NCBI RefSeq assembly: GCF_043633585.1
Contig: NZ_CP141832.1
Coordinates: forward strand, 930,001 to 994,000
From: Lacrimispora sinapis
Lineage (GTDB): Bacteria; Bacillota; Clostridia; Lachnospirales; Lachnospiraceae
Reading direction: 5' to 3'
Length of the DNA: 64,000 bases
Part shown: one piece after another, positions 41,703-50,889 of the stretch
Layout: each line of letters opens with the position of its first letter
How positions within the stretch are numbered: the first letter of the stretch is position 1
The notes under the pieces: model-generated
What the model was told of the DNA's origin: nothing
The model's input: the letters and a program-made list of their open reading frames with translations, nothing else
The model's database searches: none
Made by a program: the position numbers and the translations under genes

Positions 41703-44700
41703 ATGAAGCAGTATTTTAACAGAATCGTTTCCTTAGTGCTGGTGTTTTTGCTGGTATTTAATGGAAATGTTATTCCTGGTTACAGCGCATCTTTGGAAAG
41801 CGCGCTGTACAAAGACGGCGTTCCGTTGGCAGACGGGGATATGGTATCTGCTGCCGATGAGCTTTCGTGGCAGGTTGTCATTGATGAGAATGAGTTGGAA
41901 GAGGGTGTGAAGGTTACTCTTCCAAAAGGGCTGCTTCCTGCAATTAAAGGGGATGAGGTGGCTGGAACAAGTGCCAAGGTAAGGGGGCAGGTGGTTACAT
42001 TACAGCAAACAGAAGATGGGATTTTATCAGAAAACAGCGAGAAAACAGATAATAATGTTCTTTCGATTCACACCAATGGCAATCTTGTAAATCTCAAAAA
42101 TGAAAACCCGGTATTTTTAAAGGCAGAGGATGATAAGAATTATAAAGCTCATCAAGAACCGGAAAATGGAGAGGTTCAAAGTCTGGACGATCAGGAAAGT
42201 ACAGAAGAGCCGGAGCGTGCAGAAGAATCTAAAAGTATAGAAGAACCGGAAAGCACAGAAAAATCTGACAGTAAAGAACTGAAAAGCGAAGAAGAACTGA
42301 AAAGCGAAGAAGGACTGAAAAGCGAAGAAGGGCTGGAACGTGAGGAAGAGCCGGGACGCACAGAAGAGTCCGAAAGCGAAAAAGAACAGGAACGGACAGA
42401 AGAGCCGAAAGGTACCGGAGAGTCCGAAAAAGAACAGGAACGAACAGATGGGTCGAAACGTTCAGAAGAATCCAAAAGTACAGAAGAGACTGAAAGTTTG
42501 AAAGAACCGGAGCATATAGAGCAATCAGAAAGTGCAGTTGTACCAGAGGATGAGCAGGAATCGAAAAAAGCAGCCTCTGCAAGCGAGGCAGAGAGCCAAC
42601 TGGGCAGCAATATGAAACAGATAGACACTGGTTTTTCCCAAAAGAAGAATAAAGACTTGCAGACCCTTGATATTCCCTGTACCATTGATCCGGCAAAGGT
42701 GAAAAATGGAACCATTGTCATTAAAGGGATAACGTTGATGGTATCATCAATTCAGGCGGAAGGAACCATTTCTCAACCAGATAATATTGATTTGCGTCAT
42801 ACAGATGCCAGTGGCAAAGGGAAAGAACCTCCGGTAAAAGATGGGGACACGATCAGTTTAAAAGATGAGTTTGCCCTTCACTTATTCTGGAATAATTTAA
42901 ACGATGTGACCCCTGGAGATTATTTTGAATATGAATTACCGGAAACGTTTGGAGTGCCGGGAACTGATGGAAATGTTGATATCTTTAGCGAGGTTAAAGA
43001 TCCTAATTTTCCGCGCAATAAACCCTTTGCAAATTTATCCTGGGAAAAAGGCAGTAATAAAATAAAAGTGGTGTTCCTGAGCATGGGAGATTATATGGGA
43101 GAAGAAGCTCTTTCTTTTCTTGAAAATGTCTATGTGGAATATCAGTGTTCTTTGGATGAAAATGTACAGGGAGACGACCAGGGAAAGGTAGTAATTGCGC
43201 TGGGAAACAGTACGATTTCGGTCACTGTCTCAGAACTTATGCCAAGCCCGCCCAATCTTCAAAAAGAGGTGGGGCAGATGGATGCAAATGGAGAGGTGAC
43301 TTGGAAAATCACCTATAAACACCCCTCAAATGCCTATTCCGGAGAGAAACCGGATGAAATCATTGATGAACTTCCAAAAGGCTTGGTTTATGTGGAAGGA
43401 AGTGCAACCGCTTTGCTGGACGATGGAACAGATAAAACCAGTGAGGTTGCCTTTGATGCGGAAAAGAACACCCTTACCTGCGGTCTCAATGAGATACAGC
43501 CGGGTCAGACCCTTATATTTTCCTTTAAGACACAGCTGACAGATGTTGAACTGCAAAACATCTGGCAAAGCCCAGATCAACAATTCCGGTATGAGAATCA
43601 TGCATATGCCCAAAAAGAGGGAACAACAGTCAAAACAGAAGGCAAGGGAACTGCAGTTCTCACCGTAAGAGGAAAAGACTGGATCAATGGTACACTGATT
43701 CAAAAGGTGGGAACCTTGCTGTCCCAAGATTCCAATGACTGTCAAATTGGCTGGACAATTACGATTCGGACGGCCGGACGAAGCTTTCAGTCCCTTCAGC
43801 TGATTGATACAATGGGAAAGGGTCTTGAACTTGACGATGACAGCATATCAGCTGAGACAGAAGATGGGGCATTGGCGGTTCAGCCGCAGATCACTTCCGA
43901 TGCAGATGGAAAGACTGTTATGAATATAAAACTAATTGATGCAGAAGACCAGCAAAAGGCATCAGAGACGTACCGGATCACTTATACAACAAAAGTAAAG
44001 CCCGGATATTTTTCGCAGACAGAAGATTTGACGGAAGAGGATATCAAAAATAATGCAAAGCTTTCATACGATTGGCCGGAGGGAACCGGCTTTGGATCTG
44101 ATCTCCATTTTGAGATTCCCGCAATTACAAAAGCTCCAAATAATATCAATAATAGCATGATCCGTAAAAAAGCAGGCGCTTATGATAAAAAAGACCACTC
44201 TCTTACATGGACGGTTGAAGTGAATCCCAATCATGTGAACTTGACAGAGGCTTTGCTGGTGGATGATTTATCAGGAAATAATCCTCTCCATTGGTTTGCA
44301 CCAGATGACTCTCGTGAGGACGAGGCTGAGAATGCCATAAAAGAAGCCGTAGAAGCGGCTCTTCCCAAGGATAACACCCAGGTTAGCACCCTGGAATCCC
44401 TGATTCTTAAAGATAATAAATTGACTTTACAGATAAAAGGAATTGGGAAACGTAATTTTTCATTTACCTATAAAACCTATGTCCGTGACCCTCAGTACTG
44501 GGCAGGAAATAAATCAGATAGATTTTCAAATCAGGTGATAATGTCAAAGGAAGGAACCTCTGTAGATGGAGTCCCGGTAATCAAGGACCTTTCAGCGACT
44601 GCCAGTATTTATGCAGAAAATGAAGTACTGAAAAAAGAATCAGTTTCATTTGATCCCAATACCAAAAAAATAACATGGCGGCTGACCGTAAATGCTAATG

Positions 44701-47045
44701 CCACGGATTTGGGAAATGTAACGATTACAGATAAGCTGGGTTCCTATTTAAGCTGTGAACCATCGGAAGCGAGGATTGATGGCAAGCCATTTGATCATTC
44801 AGATACTTTTACCGTAAACGGCAATATTATAAGCATTTATTTACCTGATGTAACCCAAAAGAAAATCATTACTTATACCACATCAGTGGACGTAAATGGT
44901 GAAGACTTTATTAAAAAATCTTTGGTGGAATTAACGAATTCGGCTGAAATGATAAGTACGAGTAACCAATCCCCTGTTGTAAATACGGTCAAAGTGAATT
45001 TGTCTAATAAAGTATTAACCAAAGGTACTCCAGTGAGGGAAGGGCTGGTTGCTCATTATTCTGTTGAATTGAATCCCTTGGGATTGGAACTTTTAGGGGG
45101 GCTGTCCGGTCATAAGCTCCAATTAGAAGACACTCTGCCTGATGGCCTTTACCTTGATCCGGATTCCGTCGCACTCTATGAAGCCTCTGCAGATGAGGTC
45201 ACTCCATCCGGAAATGTGTATACTGTAAAGCTAAAGAAAAAAACCAAAATCTCTCCGATATCCACTTCATACGATTCTTCCCAGAGGAAGCTGACGGTAG
45301 ATATTCCGAATTCGGCTGGAAGATATATTTTGTGCTACGATACTTACGTTGTGCGGCTTGGGGTGGAACTGAAGAATGATATTTCTCTGGTTGGAAGCAT
45401 ACTTCCGGAGAGTGGTGGGCTTAGTAAATCCTCTCGTGCCATGACAGTAGCCTCTGCCGGAGGTGCCAGGCTTGGGCTTCCCAAGGATAAATTTATTTCA
45501 GTACAGATCAAAAAAACAGATGATACGGGTTCCATATTAAAAGGAGCTGAATTTGGACTTTTTAAGAGTATGTCGGATGAGACCCCTCTTGTAAGGGGAA
45601 CCAGCGATGACAATACAGGAATCTGCACATTGGGACTCAGCAAAAGTGCTGTATCGGATATGGAATATCTGTACTGGAAAGAGCTTAAGGCACCTTCCGG
45701 CTATGCACTTAGCAGTGAGTGGCATACCATAAAATTGTCCGGGTATGATTCGGACTCGGTTCTGACGGCGGTCAATGTGATGGAAACAGAAAAAGAAAGC
45801 GGCCAGATTCTAATAAGAAAACTGGACGGACAAAATAATCCGCTGCCACTTGCAGAATTCCAACTGTATCTGGATGAAGAGTGCAAGGAACCTGTTATGG
45901 CCGGTGGGCAAGCCCTGACTGGTATCAGTGATGCAGAAGGGCTGGTAACCTTTAAAGGTCTATATCCAAAGCAAACATATTTTATCAAAGAGATTAAATC
46001 CCCTTCGGGGTATGTAAAATCAGATCAGGTCATTGCTGCAACAGCAGAAAAAGTATGGAATGATCCGGATCTGATAAAAGTAAAAAATGAAAAAGCCAAT
46101 GTCACATTAAAGCTTCAAAAGGTAGATAGTCAAAATCTGCAAAAAGGCTTGCCAAACGCCTCCTTTCAATTGTATGAGGACGCAGAATGCACCGTAAAAG
46201 CGGGCGGACCGCAGACAACCGATGCTGCTGGAAATGCAAGCTTCTCTGGCCTTTTGCCACATCATACCTATTATTTGAAAGAGGTGGCTGCACCCGAAAA
46301 TTACAATCTGAAACCGGATCTCATTACGGTAATAACAGGAGAAAACAATCAGACAATGTCCACTCTGAAAATTGAGAATAACCCTGTTGGCTGGGATGAG
46401 AAAGCCTCCATTCAAATATTAAAAACCAGCGAAGACGGGTCAAAACACTTGGAGGGTGCAAAATTTGCCTTATATAGGAATGACCAAGTTACTTTCGTGG
46501 GAGAGCAGACTACAGGGGCAGACGGAATATGCAGTTTTACAGGTCTTAAAGAGGGAAACTATTATTTAAAGGAAATAGAAGCTCCTAAGGGGTATATGGT
46601 CTCCCCGGACTGGATTGCCGTAGCTGTTTCTGAAAATGCAATTCATACGATCACCGTCAAAAACAAGGAACAATTGCCGCCCTCAACTCCAAATGAAACA
46701 GACCGTCCATCGAATCCAGGCAGATCGGGATCAGGATCGGGAGGGGATTCTCATTCCAGTTCTCGGTCTGACACTCCAAAGGTGCCGGAGCAAGAGATAA
46801 AGGTGATCCCAGAGAAAGCAGAGCAAGTGCCGGATAGTCATACGGAAAATCTTGAGGTACCAGAATTGCAAAAGACACCAACGATACCAAAGCCATCCAT
46901 GATACCAAAGACAGGGGTTATTGAATATTCCGGTTTATGGCTGGGTGGAGCAATCGTATCATTTTTGTCAGCAGTTATTTTATGCTTTTATTGGTACATG
47001 AGAAAAAGGAATGAAGATAGTGGATGCAAACAGAAAAAGAGGTGA
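41703..47045 (+). CDS. Giant cell-wall-anchored adhesin (Cna/SpaA-type, IPKTG)
   Basis: A 1780-residue surface protein. Order: signal peptide (1 to about 30), a short N-terminal domain, a Glu/Ser/Lys-rich disordered stretch (coding about 42176-42600), then about four adhesin beta-sandwich domains with recurrent Lys...W-x-hydrophobic starts (43257, 43696, 44158 and 44623 regions). Four SpaA/Cna_B-like repeats begin near 45500, 45800, 46095 and 46400 (each ending in EIxAPxGY or a similar motif). A Pro/Ser/Gly linker, the sorting motif IPKTG (46902-46916), a membrane helix and a basic tail close it. The Lys and Glu positions suit intramolecular isopeptide bonds. GGGAAAG precedes ATG 41703; ATG 41691 is the alternative. 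A ligand cannot be inferred. Confidence 0.88.
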   Translation: MKQYFNRIVSLVLVFLLVFNGNVIPGYSASLESALYKDGVPLADGDMVSAADELSWQVVIDENELEEGVKVTLPKGLLPAIKGDEVAGTSAKVRGQVVTLQQTEDGILSENSEKTDNNVLSIHTNGNLVNLKNENPVFLKAEDDKNYKAHQEPENGEVQSLDDQESTEEPERAEESKSIEEPESTEKSDSKELKSEEELKSEEGLKSEEGLEREEEPGRTEESESEKEQERTEEPKGTGESEKEQERTDGSKRSEESKSTEETESLKEPEHIEQSESAVVPEDEQESKKAASASEAESQLGSNMKQIDTGFSQKKNKDLQTLDIPCTIDPAKVKNGTIVIKGITLMVSSIQAEGTISQPDNIDLRHTDASGKGKEPPVKDGDTISLKDEFALHLFWNNLNDVTPGDYFEYELPETFGVPGTDGNVDIFSEVKDPNFPRNKPFANLSWEKGSNKIKVVFLSMGDYMGEEALSFLENVYVEYQCSLDENVQGDDQGKVVIALGNSTISVTVSELMPSPPNLQKEVGQMDANGEVTWKITYKHPSNAYSGEKPDEIIDELPKGLVYVEGSATALLDDGTDKTSEVAFDAEKNTLTCGLNEIQPGQTLIFSFKTQLTDVELQNIWQSPDQQFRYENHAYAQKEGTTVKTEGKGTAVLTVRGKDWINGTLIQKVGTLLSQDSNDCQIGWTITIRTAGRSFQSLQLIDTMGKGLELDDDSISAETEDGALAVQPQITSDADGKTVMNIKLIDAEDQQKASETYRITYTTKVKPGYFSQTEDLTEEDIKNNAKLSYDWPEGTGFGSDLHFEIPAITKAPNNINNSMIRKKAGAYDKKDHSLTWTVEVNPNHVNLTEALLVDDLSGNNPLHWFAPDDSREDEAENAIKEAVEAALPKDNTQVSTLESLILKDNKLTLQIKGIGKRNFSFTYKTYVRDPQYWAGNKSDRFSNQVIMSKEGTSVDGVPVIKDLSATASIYAENEVLKKESVSFDPNTKKITWRLTVNANATDLGNVTITDKLGSYLSCEPSEARIDGKPFDHSDTFTVNGNIISIYLPDVTQKKIITYTTSVDVNGEDFIKKSLVELTNSAEMISTSNQSPVVNTVKVNLSNKVLTKGTPVREGLVAHYSVELNPLGLELLGGLSGHKLQLEDTLPDGLYLDPDSVALYEASADEVTPSGNVYTVKLKKKTKISPISTSYDSSQRKLTVDIPNSAGRYILCYDTYVVRLGVELKNDISLVGSILPESGGLSKSSRAMTVASAGGARLGLPKDKFISVQIKKTDDTGSILKGAEFGLFKSMSDETPLVRGTSDDNTGICTLGLSKSAVSDMEYLYWKELKAPSGYALSSEWHTIKLSGYDSDSVLTAVNVMETEKESGQILIRKLDGQNNPLPLAEFQLYLDEECKEPVMAGGQALTGISDAEGLVTFKGLYPKQTYFIKEIKSPSGYVKSDQVIAATAEKVWNDPDLIKVKNEKANVTLKLQKVDSQNLQKGLPNASFQLYEDAECTVKAGGPQTTDAAGNASFSGLLPHHTYYLKEVAAPENYNLKPDLITVITGENNQTMSTLKIENNPVGWDEKASIQILKTSEDGSKHLEGAKFALYRNDQVTFVGEQTTGADGICSFTGLKEGNYYLKEIEAPKGYMVSPDWIAVAVSENAIHTITVKNKEQLPPSTPNETDRPSNPGRSGSGSGGDSHSSSRSDTPKVPEQEIKVIPEKAEQVPDSHTENLEVPELQKTPTIPKPSMIPKTGVIEYSGLWLGGAIVSFLSAVILCFYWYMRKRNEDSGCKQKKR
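42176..42600 (+). repeat. Glu/Lys/Ser-rich degenerate repeat inside the adhesin gene
   Basis: Imperfect tandem units encoding variants of E-E-x-E-x-T-E-E-S, with KSEEEL/KSEEGL triplicated near 42285-42330. The composition keeps the antisense frame open across the stretch. It probably encodes a flexible, strongly acidic spacer. Confidence 0.7.
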
Positions 47046-47109
47046 CGCTCCGCCGCACGGATTGGTGAAATAGAGCAAATACCATGAAGCCCATATAATA
47101 AACCAAACA

Positions 47110-47157
47110 AAACAGGAGTTTATGAGAGGAAAAAGGATCTCGTAAACTCCTGTTTTT
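47110..47157 (+). terminator. Terminator of the sortase-adhesin operon
   Basis: AAACAGGAGTTTA (47110-47122) pairs perfectly with TAAACTCCTGTTT (47143-47155), followed by T-rich sequence. Confidence 0.88.
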
Positions 47158-47351
47158 CTGGATTTCTCAACAAATAGTTCTAAGACTTTCATTCACAGCA
47201 TGAGCCATCGGCCTAAAGAATTTTTAGTAATCGTTTAATTATAAATAGCTGAAAACAACCTATATAAATTTTTTAGATAGCAATGATAATTTAGAATAAA
47301 AGAGCTTTTGCAACCCATTGCGATATGTTGCAAAAGCTCCCCAAACTGCAT
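47158..47351 (+). other. Intergenic region before marR
   Basis: AT-rich spacer with no ORF of note. It contains a second, isolated inverted repeat, GAGCTTTTGCAAC (47302-47314) with GTTGCAAAAGCTC (47327-47339). TTTT follows this stem only on the minus strand, so it would work as a minus-strand terminator or as a protein-binding site. Confidence 0.55.
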
Positions 47352-47380
47352 TTGACATTATCACTAATTAGTGATATATT
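47352..47380 (+). promoter_or_regulatory. marR promoter with embedded operator
   Basis: TTGACA (47352-47357), a 17-base spacer and TATATT (47375-47380). A perfect 16-bp palindrome, ATCACTAATTAGTGAT (47360-47375), fills the spacer. This is the expected layout for autorepression by the MarR protein. Confidence 0.82.
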
Positions 47381-47386
47381 AAATCT

Positions 47387-47848
47387 ATGAAAAAAAACAC
47401 AATATCTTACGGAAAAGAAAATGACCTCAATTTAAAAGCGTTGATTGGTCTTAGCAGAACAACTCAGGCACTTCATAGAAGAGCCGGTGCCATCTTTAAT
47501 CAGGCAGGTCTGACATCAGCGCAATTTGCGGCATTGGAGGCTTTGTACCACAAAGGCGATTTAACCATTAACGAGATCATGGACAGTATTCTTTCTACCT
47601 CCGGAAATATGACGGTGGTAATCAATAACTTAGAAAAAGATGCCATGGTAGAAAGACATCCAAATCCAAATGATAAAAGGTCCTGTATTATTGCAATTAC
47701 ACCAAAAGGGAGAGAGAAAATAGAAGAGATTTTTCCCAGGCATTTGGAAGATTTGGCGGATAGTTTTATGGGACTTGAGGAAGAGGAAAAAGAAATGTTA
47801 GTGCATCTGCTGAAAAAAATTAAGACAAGGAGAAAATCAAATGAGTAA
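47387..47848 (+). CDS. MarR-family regulator
   Basis: A 153-residue winged-helix repressor: LTSAQFAALEALYHKGDLTI, the recognition helix near ILSTSGNMTVVINNLEKDAM and the wing RHPNPNDKRSCIIAIT. The pairing with a pirin gene suggests sensing of electrophile or oxidative stress, as for MhqR-type proteins (inference). Only 6 bases separate the -10 element from the ATG and there is no ribosome site, so the transcript is probably leaderless. No other in-frame ATG exists near the N-terminus. It overlaps the pirin gene by 8 bases. Confidence 0.88.
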   Translation: MKKNTISYGKENDLNLKALIGLSRTTQALHRRAGAIFNQAGLTSAQFAALEALYHKGDLTINEIMDSILSTSGNMTVVINNLEKDAMVERHPNPNDKRSCIIAITPKGREKIEEIFPRHLEDLADSFMGLEEEEKEMLVHLLKKIKTRRKSNE

Positions 47849-48857
47849 AAAGATAAAGGCAATTGAAAAAATAGGATTTCAATGGGGGATGGACAGTCCC
47901 TTTCTGGCATGTATGCATCACAAGGATCAATATCCGGCAGGAAATGAGGTACAAGGGCCTGCAGTTTCTTTAGCAGGAAGAAGAATGGGAAATGATTTTT
48001 CCGGGAAAGACGGCTTTAGTATGTATCATGGAGAAAAGGTTCCGGGATTTCCGGTTCATCCGCACCGGGGGTTTGAGACTGTTACCGTTGTGCTGGAAGG
48101 GATTGTGGACCATTTTGATTCCAAGGGAGCGGAAGGACGTTATGGAAATGGAGATGTCCAGTGGCTGACGACCGGAGCAGGCTGCCAGCATGTAGAGATG
48201 TTCCCGCTGGTTCATCAGAATAAGGAAAATCCCCTTGAATTATTTCAAATCTGGCTGAATTTACCGGCAAAGAGTAAATTCACAGACCCGGATTACAAGA
48301 TGCTTTGGGCAGAAGAAATCCCAGTGATCAAGCATACCAATGAAAAAGGAAAGACAGCAACCATCCGATTAATTGCCGGGAAATATGAAGACAAGAAAAG
48401 CTTGGAGCCAACGAAAGATTCGTGGGCAGCAAGAGAAGAAAATCACGTAGGAATCCAGCTTGTGGAACTGGAGCCTGAGGCAGAATATCCTATCGCTGCA
48501 GGTTCTAAGAGCTTAAACCGTAACCTGTATTTTTATCAGGGAACCAGTTATATTATCATAGATGGTAAAAAAATTGAGTCCTCTTCTCGAATCAGGCTTT
48601 CAGGAGAAGAGGAAATTACGGTGGTAAATGGAGATAGACCCAGTTACATTTTGCTGTTAGAAGGGGAAACGATTCAGGAGCCTGTCGCACAATATGGACC
48701 ATTTGTTATGAATTCCCAAGAAGAAATACGAGAGGCATATGAGGATTATCAGAATACCCAGTTTGGAGGCTGGCCATGGAATGATGATGAGCCGGTTCAT
48801 GAAAGGGAAACGGGAAGATTTGCCCGTTATCCAGATGGAAGTGTGGTAAAAAGGTAA
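47841..48857 (+). CDS. Pirin-family protein
   Basis: A 338-residue cupin-fold pirin. The N-terminal domain carries the metal-site segments FPVHPHRGFETVTVVLEG and DVQWLTTGAGCQHVEM, with the His/His/His/Glu pattern of iron-binding pirins. The C-terminal domain (about 190-320) is the second cupin. Some pirins are quercetinases; others act as redox sensors. AGGAGA inside marR serves as ribosome site, and the start overlaps the marR stop by 8 bases, so the two proteins are co-expressed. A strong hairpin follows. Confidence 0.9.
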   Translation: MSKKIKAIEKIGFQWGMDSPFLACMHHKDQYPAGNEVQGPAVSLAGRRMGNDFSGKDGFSMYHGEKVPGFPVHPHRGFETVTVVLEGIVDHFDSKGAEGRYGNGDVQWLTTGAGCQHVEMFPLVHQNKENPLELFQIWLNLPAKSKFTDPDYKMLWAEEIPVIKHTNEKGKTATIRLIAGKYEDKKSLEPTKDSWAAREENHVGIQLVELEPEAEYPIAAGSKSLNRNLYFYQGTSYIIIDGKKIESSSRIRLSGEEEITVVNGDRPSYILLLEGETIQEPVAQYGPFVMNSQEEIREAYEDYQNTQFGGWPWNDDEPVHERETGRFARYPDGSVVKR

Positions 48858-48888
48858 TATTAAAGAAGCGAAACAAAATAGCCAGGTA

Positions 48889-48943
48889 GATAAAAGGAGC
48901 TTTTACAGTATGCAATGACTATACCGTAAAAGCTCCTTTTATC
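48889..48943 (+). terminator. Bidirectional terminator between pirin and ABC genes
   Basis: An 18-bp perfect stem: GATAAAAGGAGCTTTTAC (48889-48906) with GTAAAAGCTCCTTTTATC (48926-48943). T or A runs within both arms suit termination from either side; the genes are convergent. Confidence 0.8.
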
Positions 48944-48954
48944 AAGTGAAAATA

Positions 48955-49752
48955 TTAAAATTTAATTCTTTTTTCCAGCAAAGTAATTCCCTGATACAAG
49001 ATTGCCGAAACAATACAAAGTATTACGATAGACATTACCACAAGATCCATCTGAAATACCTGGCTGCCATAAATAATCAAATATCCAAGCCCCTGATTCG
49101 CGGCTAAAAACTCCCCGATAATAACGCCCACCAGACAAAGTCCGATGTTGACCTTCATATTGCTGATAATCAAAGGCACAGAGCTGGGAAGCAGTACCTT
49201 TAACAGTACATCCTTTTTCTTTCCCCCAAGAGAATAGATCAGCTTGATCTTATCCGGGTCTGTCTGGGCAAAACCGGTGTGAAGGGTCATAATACAGCCA
49301 AAAACAGCAACAGAAATTGATGCCACAATAATGGTCTTAATATTGTTGCCCAGCCATACAATTAAAATAGGGGCGAGAGCGGACTTTGGCAGGCTGTTCA
49401 GCATAACCAGATAAGGCTCCAAAACCTCTGACACGCTCCGGCTGGACCAGAGCAGTATGGCGATCAGAAGACCAAAGCTGATAACAAGGGCAAAGCTGAC
49501 CAGTGTTTCCATTACGGTGATACCGGTATGCAAAAAAATGGTTCTGTCCTTAACCATATTGAGAAAACATACGGTTACGCGGGAAGGAGAACTGAAGATG
49601 AAATCATTGATAATTCCAAGTCTTGCACAAAGCTCCCAAAGAGACAGAAGCAGGACCAGCAGCATTATGCGGATTACCCGTACATTGCGCCGGTGCAGTT
49701 TTTCTTTCAGAATAAATTCCTGTTGGGATAGTGAGGGATGAGTCTCAATCAT
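48955..49752 (-). CDS. ABC transporter permease, SsuC/TauC/ThiX type
   Basis: A 265-residue permease with about six helices and the coupling loop KLIYSLGGKKKDVLLKVLLP. The class imports sulfonates, nitrate, taurine or thiamine precursors with a NMT1/SsuA-type binding protein. It overlaps the ATPase gene upstream by 8 bases. No binding-protein gene lies beside the pair, and no riboswitch is visible upstream, so the substrate cannot be assigned. Confidence 0.85.
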   Translation of the reverse strand: MIETHPSLSQQEFILKEKLHRRNVRVIRIMLLVLLLSLWELCARLGIINDFIFSSPSRVTVCFLNMVKDRTIFLHTGITVMETLVSFALVISFGLLIAILLWSSRSVSEVLEPYLVMLNSLPKSALAPILIVWLGNNIKTIIVASISVAVFGCIMTLHTGFAQTDPDKIKLIYSLGGKKKDVLLKVLLPSSVPLIISNMKVNIGLCLVGVIIGEFLAANQGLGYLIIYGSQVFQMDLVVMSIVILCIVSAILYQGITLLEKRIKF

Positions 49753-50512
49753 GGTTCTGAAGCTCCTTCCATACCTGATTGAAGTAGACGGAAAATTCCG
49801 GCATATTCCGCCTCATCAATGGTCTTGTATTCTCTTCGCCAAAGGAAACCGGTATGATGGCTTTGATTCTTCCCGGCCTTTTTGTCAGTACGATGACCCT
49901 GTTAGCCACGCTGATGGCTTCGGAAAGGTCATGAGTGATTAAGATTGCGGTTTTGTGAGTGCTTTTTATAATAGAACTGATGTCATCACAGACAGAGAGT
50001 CTGGTCTGATAGTCCAGTGCGGAAAACGGTTCGTCTAATAAAAGAAGGTCCGGTTCCAGGGCGAGGGTTCGTACCAGTGCGGCACGCTGTCTCATACCTC
50101 CGGATAATTCGGACGGTTTTGCCTGCTCAAAGTTTCCCAAACCATAAGTATGAAGCATCTGATGCAGTTTTTCTCTGGAATTGCTGTTTCGTTTTTTCTG
50201 AATTTCAAGCCCAAGCTCGGCATTGCCCATTATGGTACGCCATTCAAAAAGATGATCCTTTTGCAGCATGTAGCCGATATTAGACTCGGATTCCGTTTGC
50301 GGAACACCGTCAATGAGTATTTCTCCCGTATCAGGAATTAATAACCCGCAGAGAAGAGATAAAAGTGTGGACTTCCCACAGCCGGATGGTCCGACAATTG
50401 CCAGGAATTCCCCGTTATCTGCCGTAAAAGATATATCAGAAAGGGCCAGTGTCTCACCTTCAAGGGAATGATAGGAGTAGCTGACCCCGCGAACTTCCAG
50501 TTTTGGCTTCAT
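49745..50512 (-). CDS. ABC transporter ATPase, SsuB/TauB type
   Basis: A 255-residue ATPase partnering the adjacent permease. Walker A is GPSGCGKST, the signature LSGGMRQRAALVRTLA, Walker B LLLLDEPFSALD and the switch LITHDLSEA. It is the first gene of a two-gene minus-strand operon. AAGGAGGA precedes the start. The lack of an adjacent binding protein means either that one is encoded elsewhere or that the unit is incomplete. Confidence 0.88.
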   Translation of the reverse strand: MKPKLEVRGVSYSYHSLEGETLALSDISFTADNGEFLAIVGPSGCGKSTLLSLLCGLLIPDTGEILIDGVPQTESESNIGYMLQKDHLFEWRTIMGNAELGLEIQKKRNSNSREKLHQMLHTYGLGNFEQAKPSELSGGMRQRAALVRTLALEPDLLLLDEPFSALDYQTRLSVCDDISSIIKSTHKTAILITHDLSEAISVANRVIVLTKRPGRIKAIIPVSFGEENTRPLMRRNMPEFSVYFNQVWKELQNHD

Positions 50513-50778
50513 GGGTCCTCCTTTTAAATCATTTAATCTGATATAGTGTTATAATATGTACAAAAAAATGGAGTGTGAGGTAATGTCTAAAAATCCCTTC
50601 TTATTTGTCAATAAATGAAGAAAAATGTATGATTTTGAAATCCCGTTTCTTCCTTATATAATATAGACTGAAAAAAGAAAAAATCAAGGGAGTTCCGATT
50701 CCAAGGGATGATTCGGATGGAAATACGGGCTGGAACGTGGAAACAAATCGAAAAAACTGGAAAAATAAGAAAAAAACC
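50513..50778 (+). other. Intergenic region between the ABC pair and rimP
   Basis: AT-rich, A-run-rich sequence between divergent units. No convincing ORF or RNA structure is seen; the minus-strand ABC promoter should lie here. Confidence 0.4.
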
Positions 50779-50807
50779 TTGCATTCACAAAAAAATGGTG
50801 CTATACT
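50779..50807 (+). promoter_or_regulatory. Promoter of the rimP-nusA-infB operon
   Basis: TTGCAT (50779-50784), a 17-base spacer, TATACT (50802-50807). A small leader hairpin, AAAGAGTGG/CCACTCTTT (50837-50845, 50854-50862), follows. Confidence 0.7.
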
Positions 50808-50889
50808 ACTAAAGATAACATGACAGTTTAACGGATAAAGAGTGGGCGGAAGTCCACTCTTTCCATTTGTTTGGAAAGGTGGGAGGAAG

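Noticed and set aside
42191..42721. Minus-strand Ser/Leu-rich ORFs within the adhesin gene
   Set aside because: Shadow of the Glu/Lys/Ser repeat on the coding strand.
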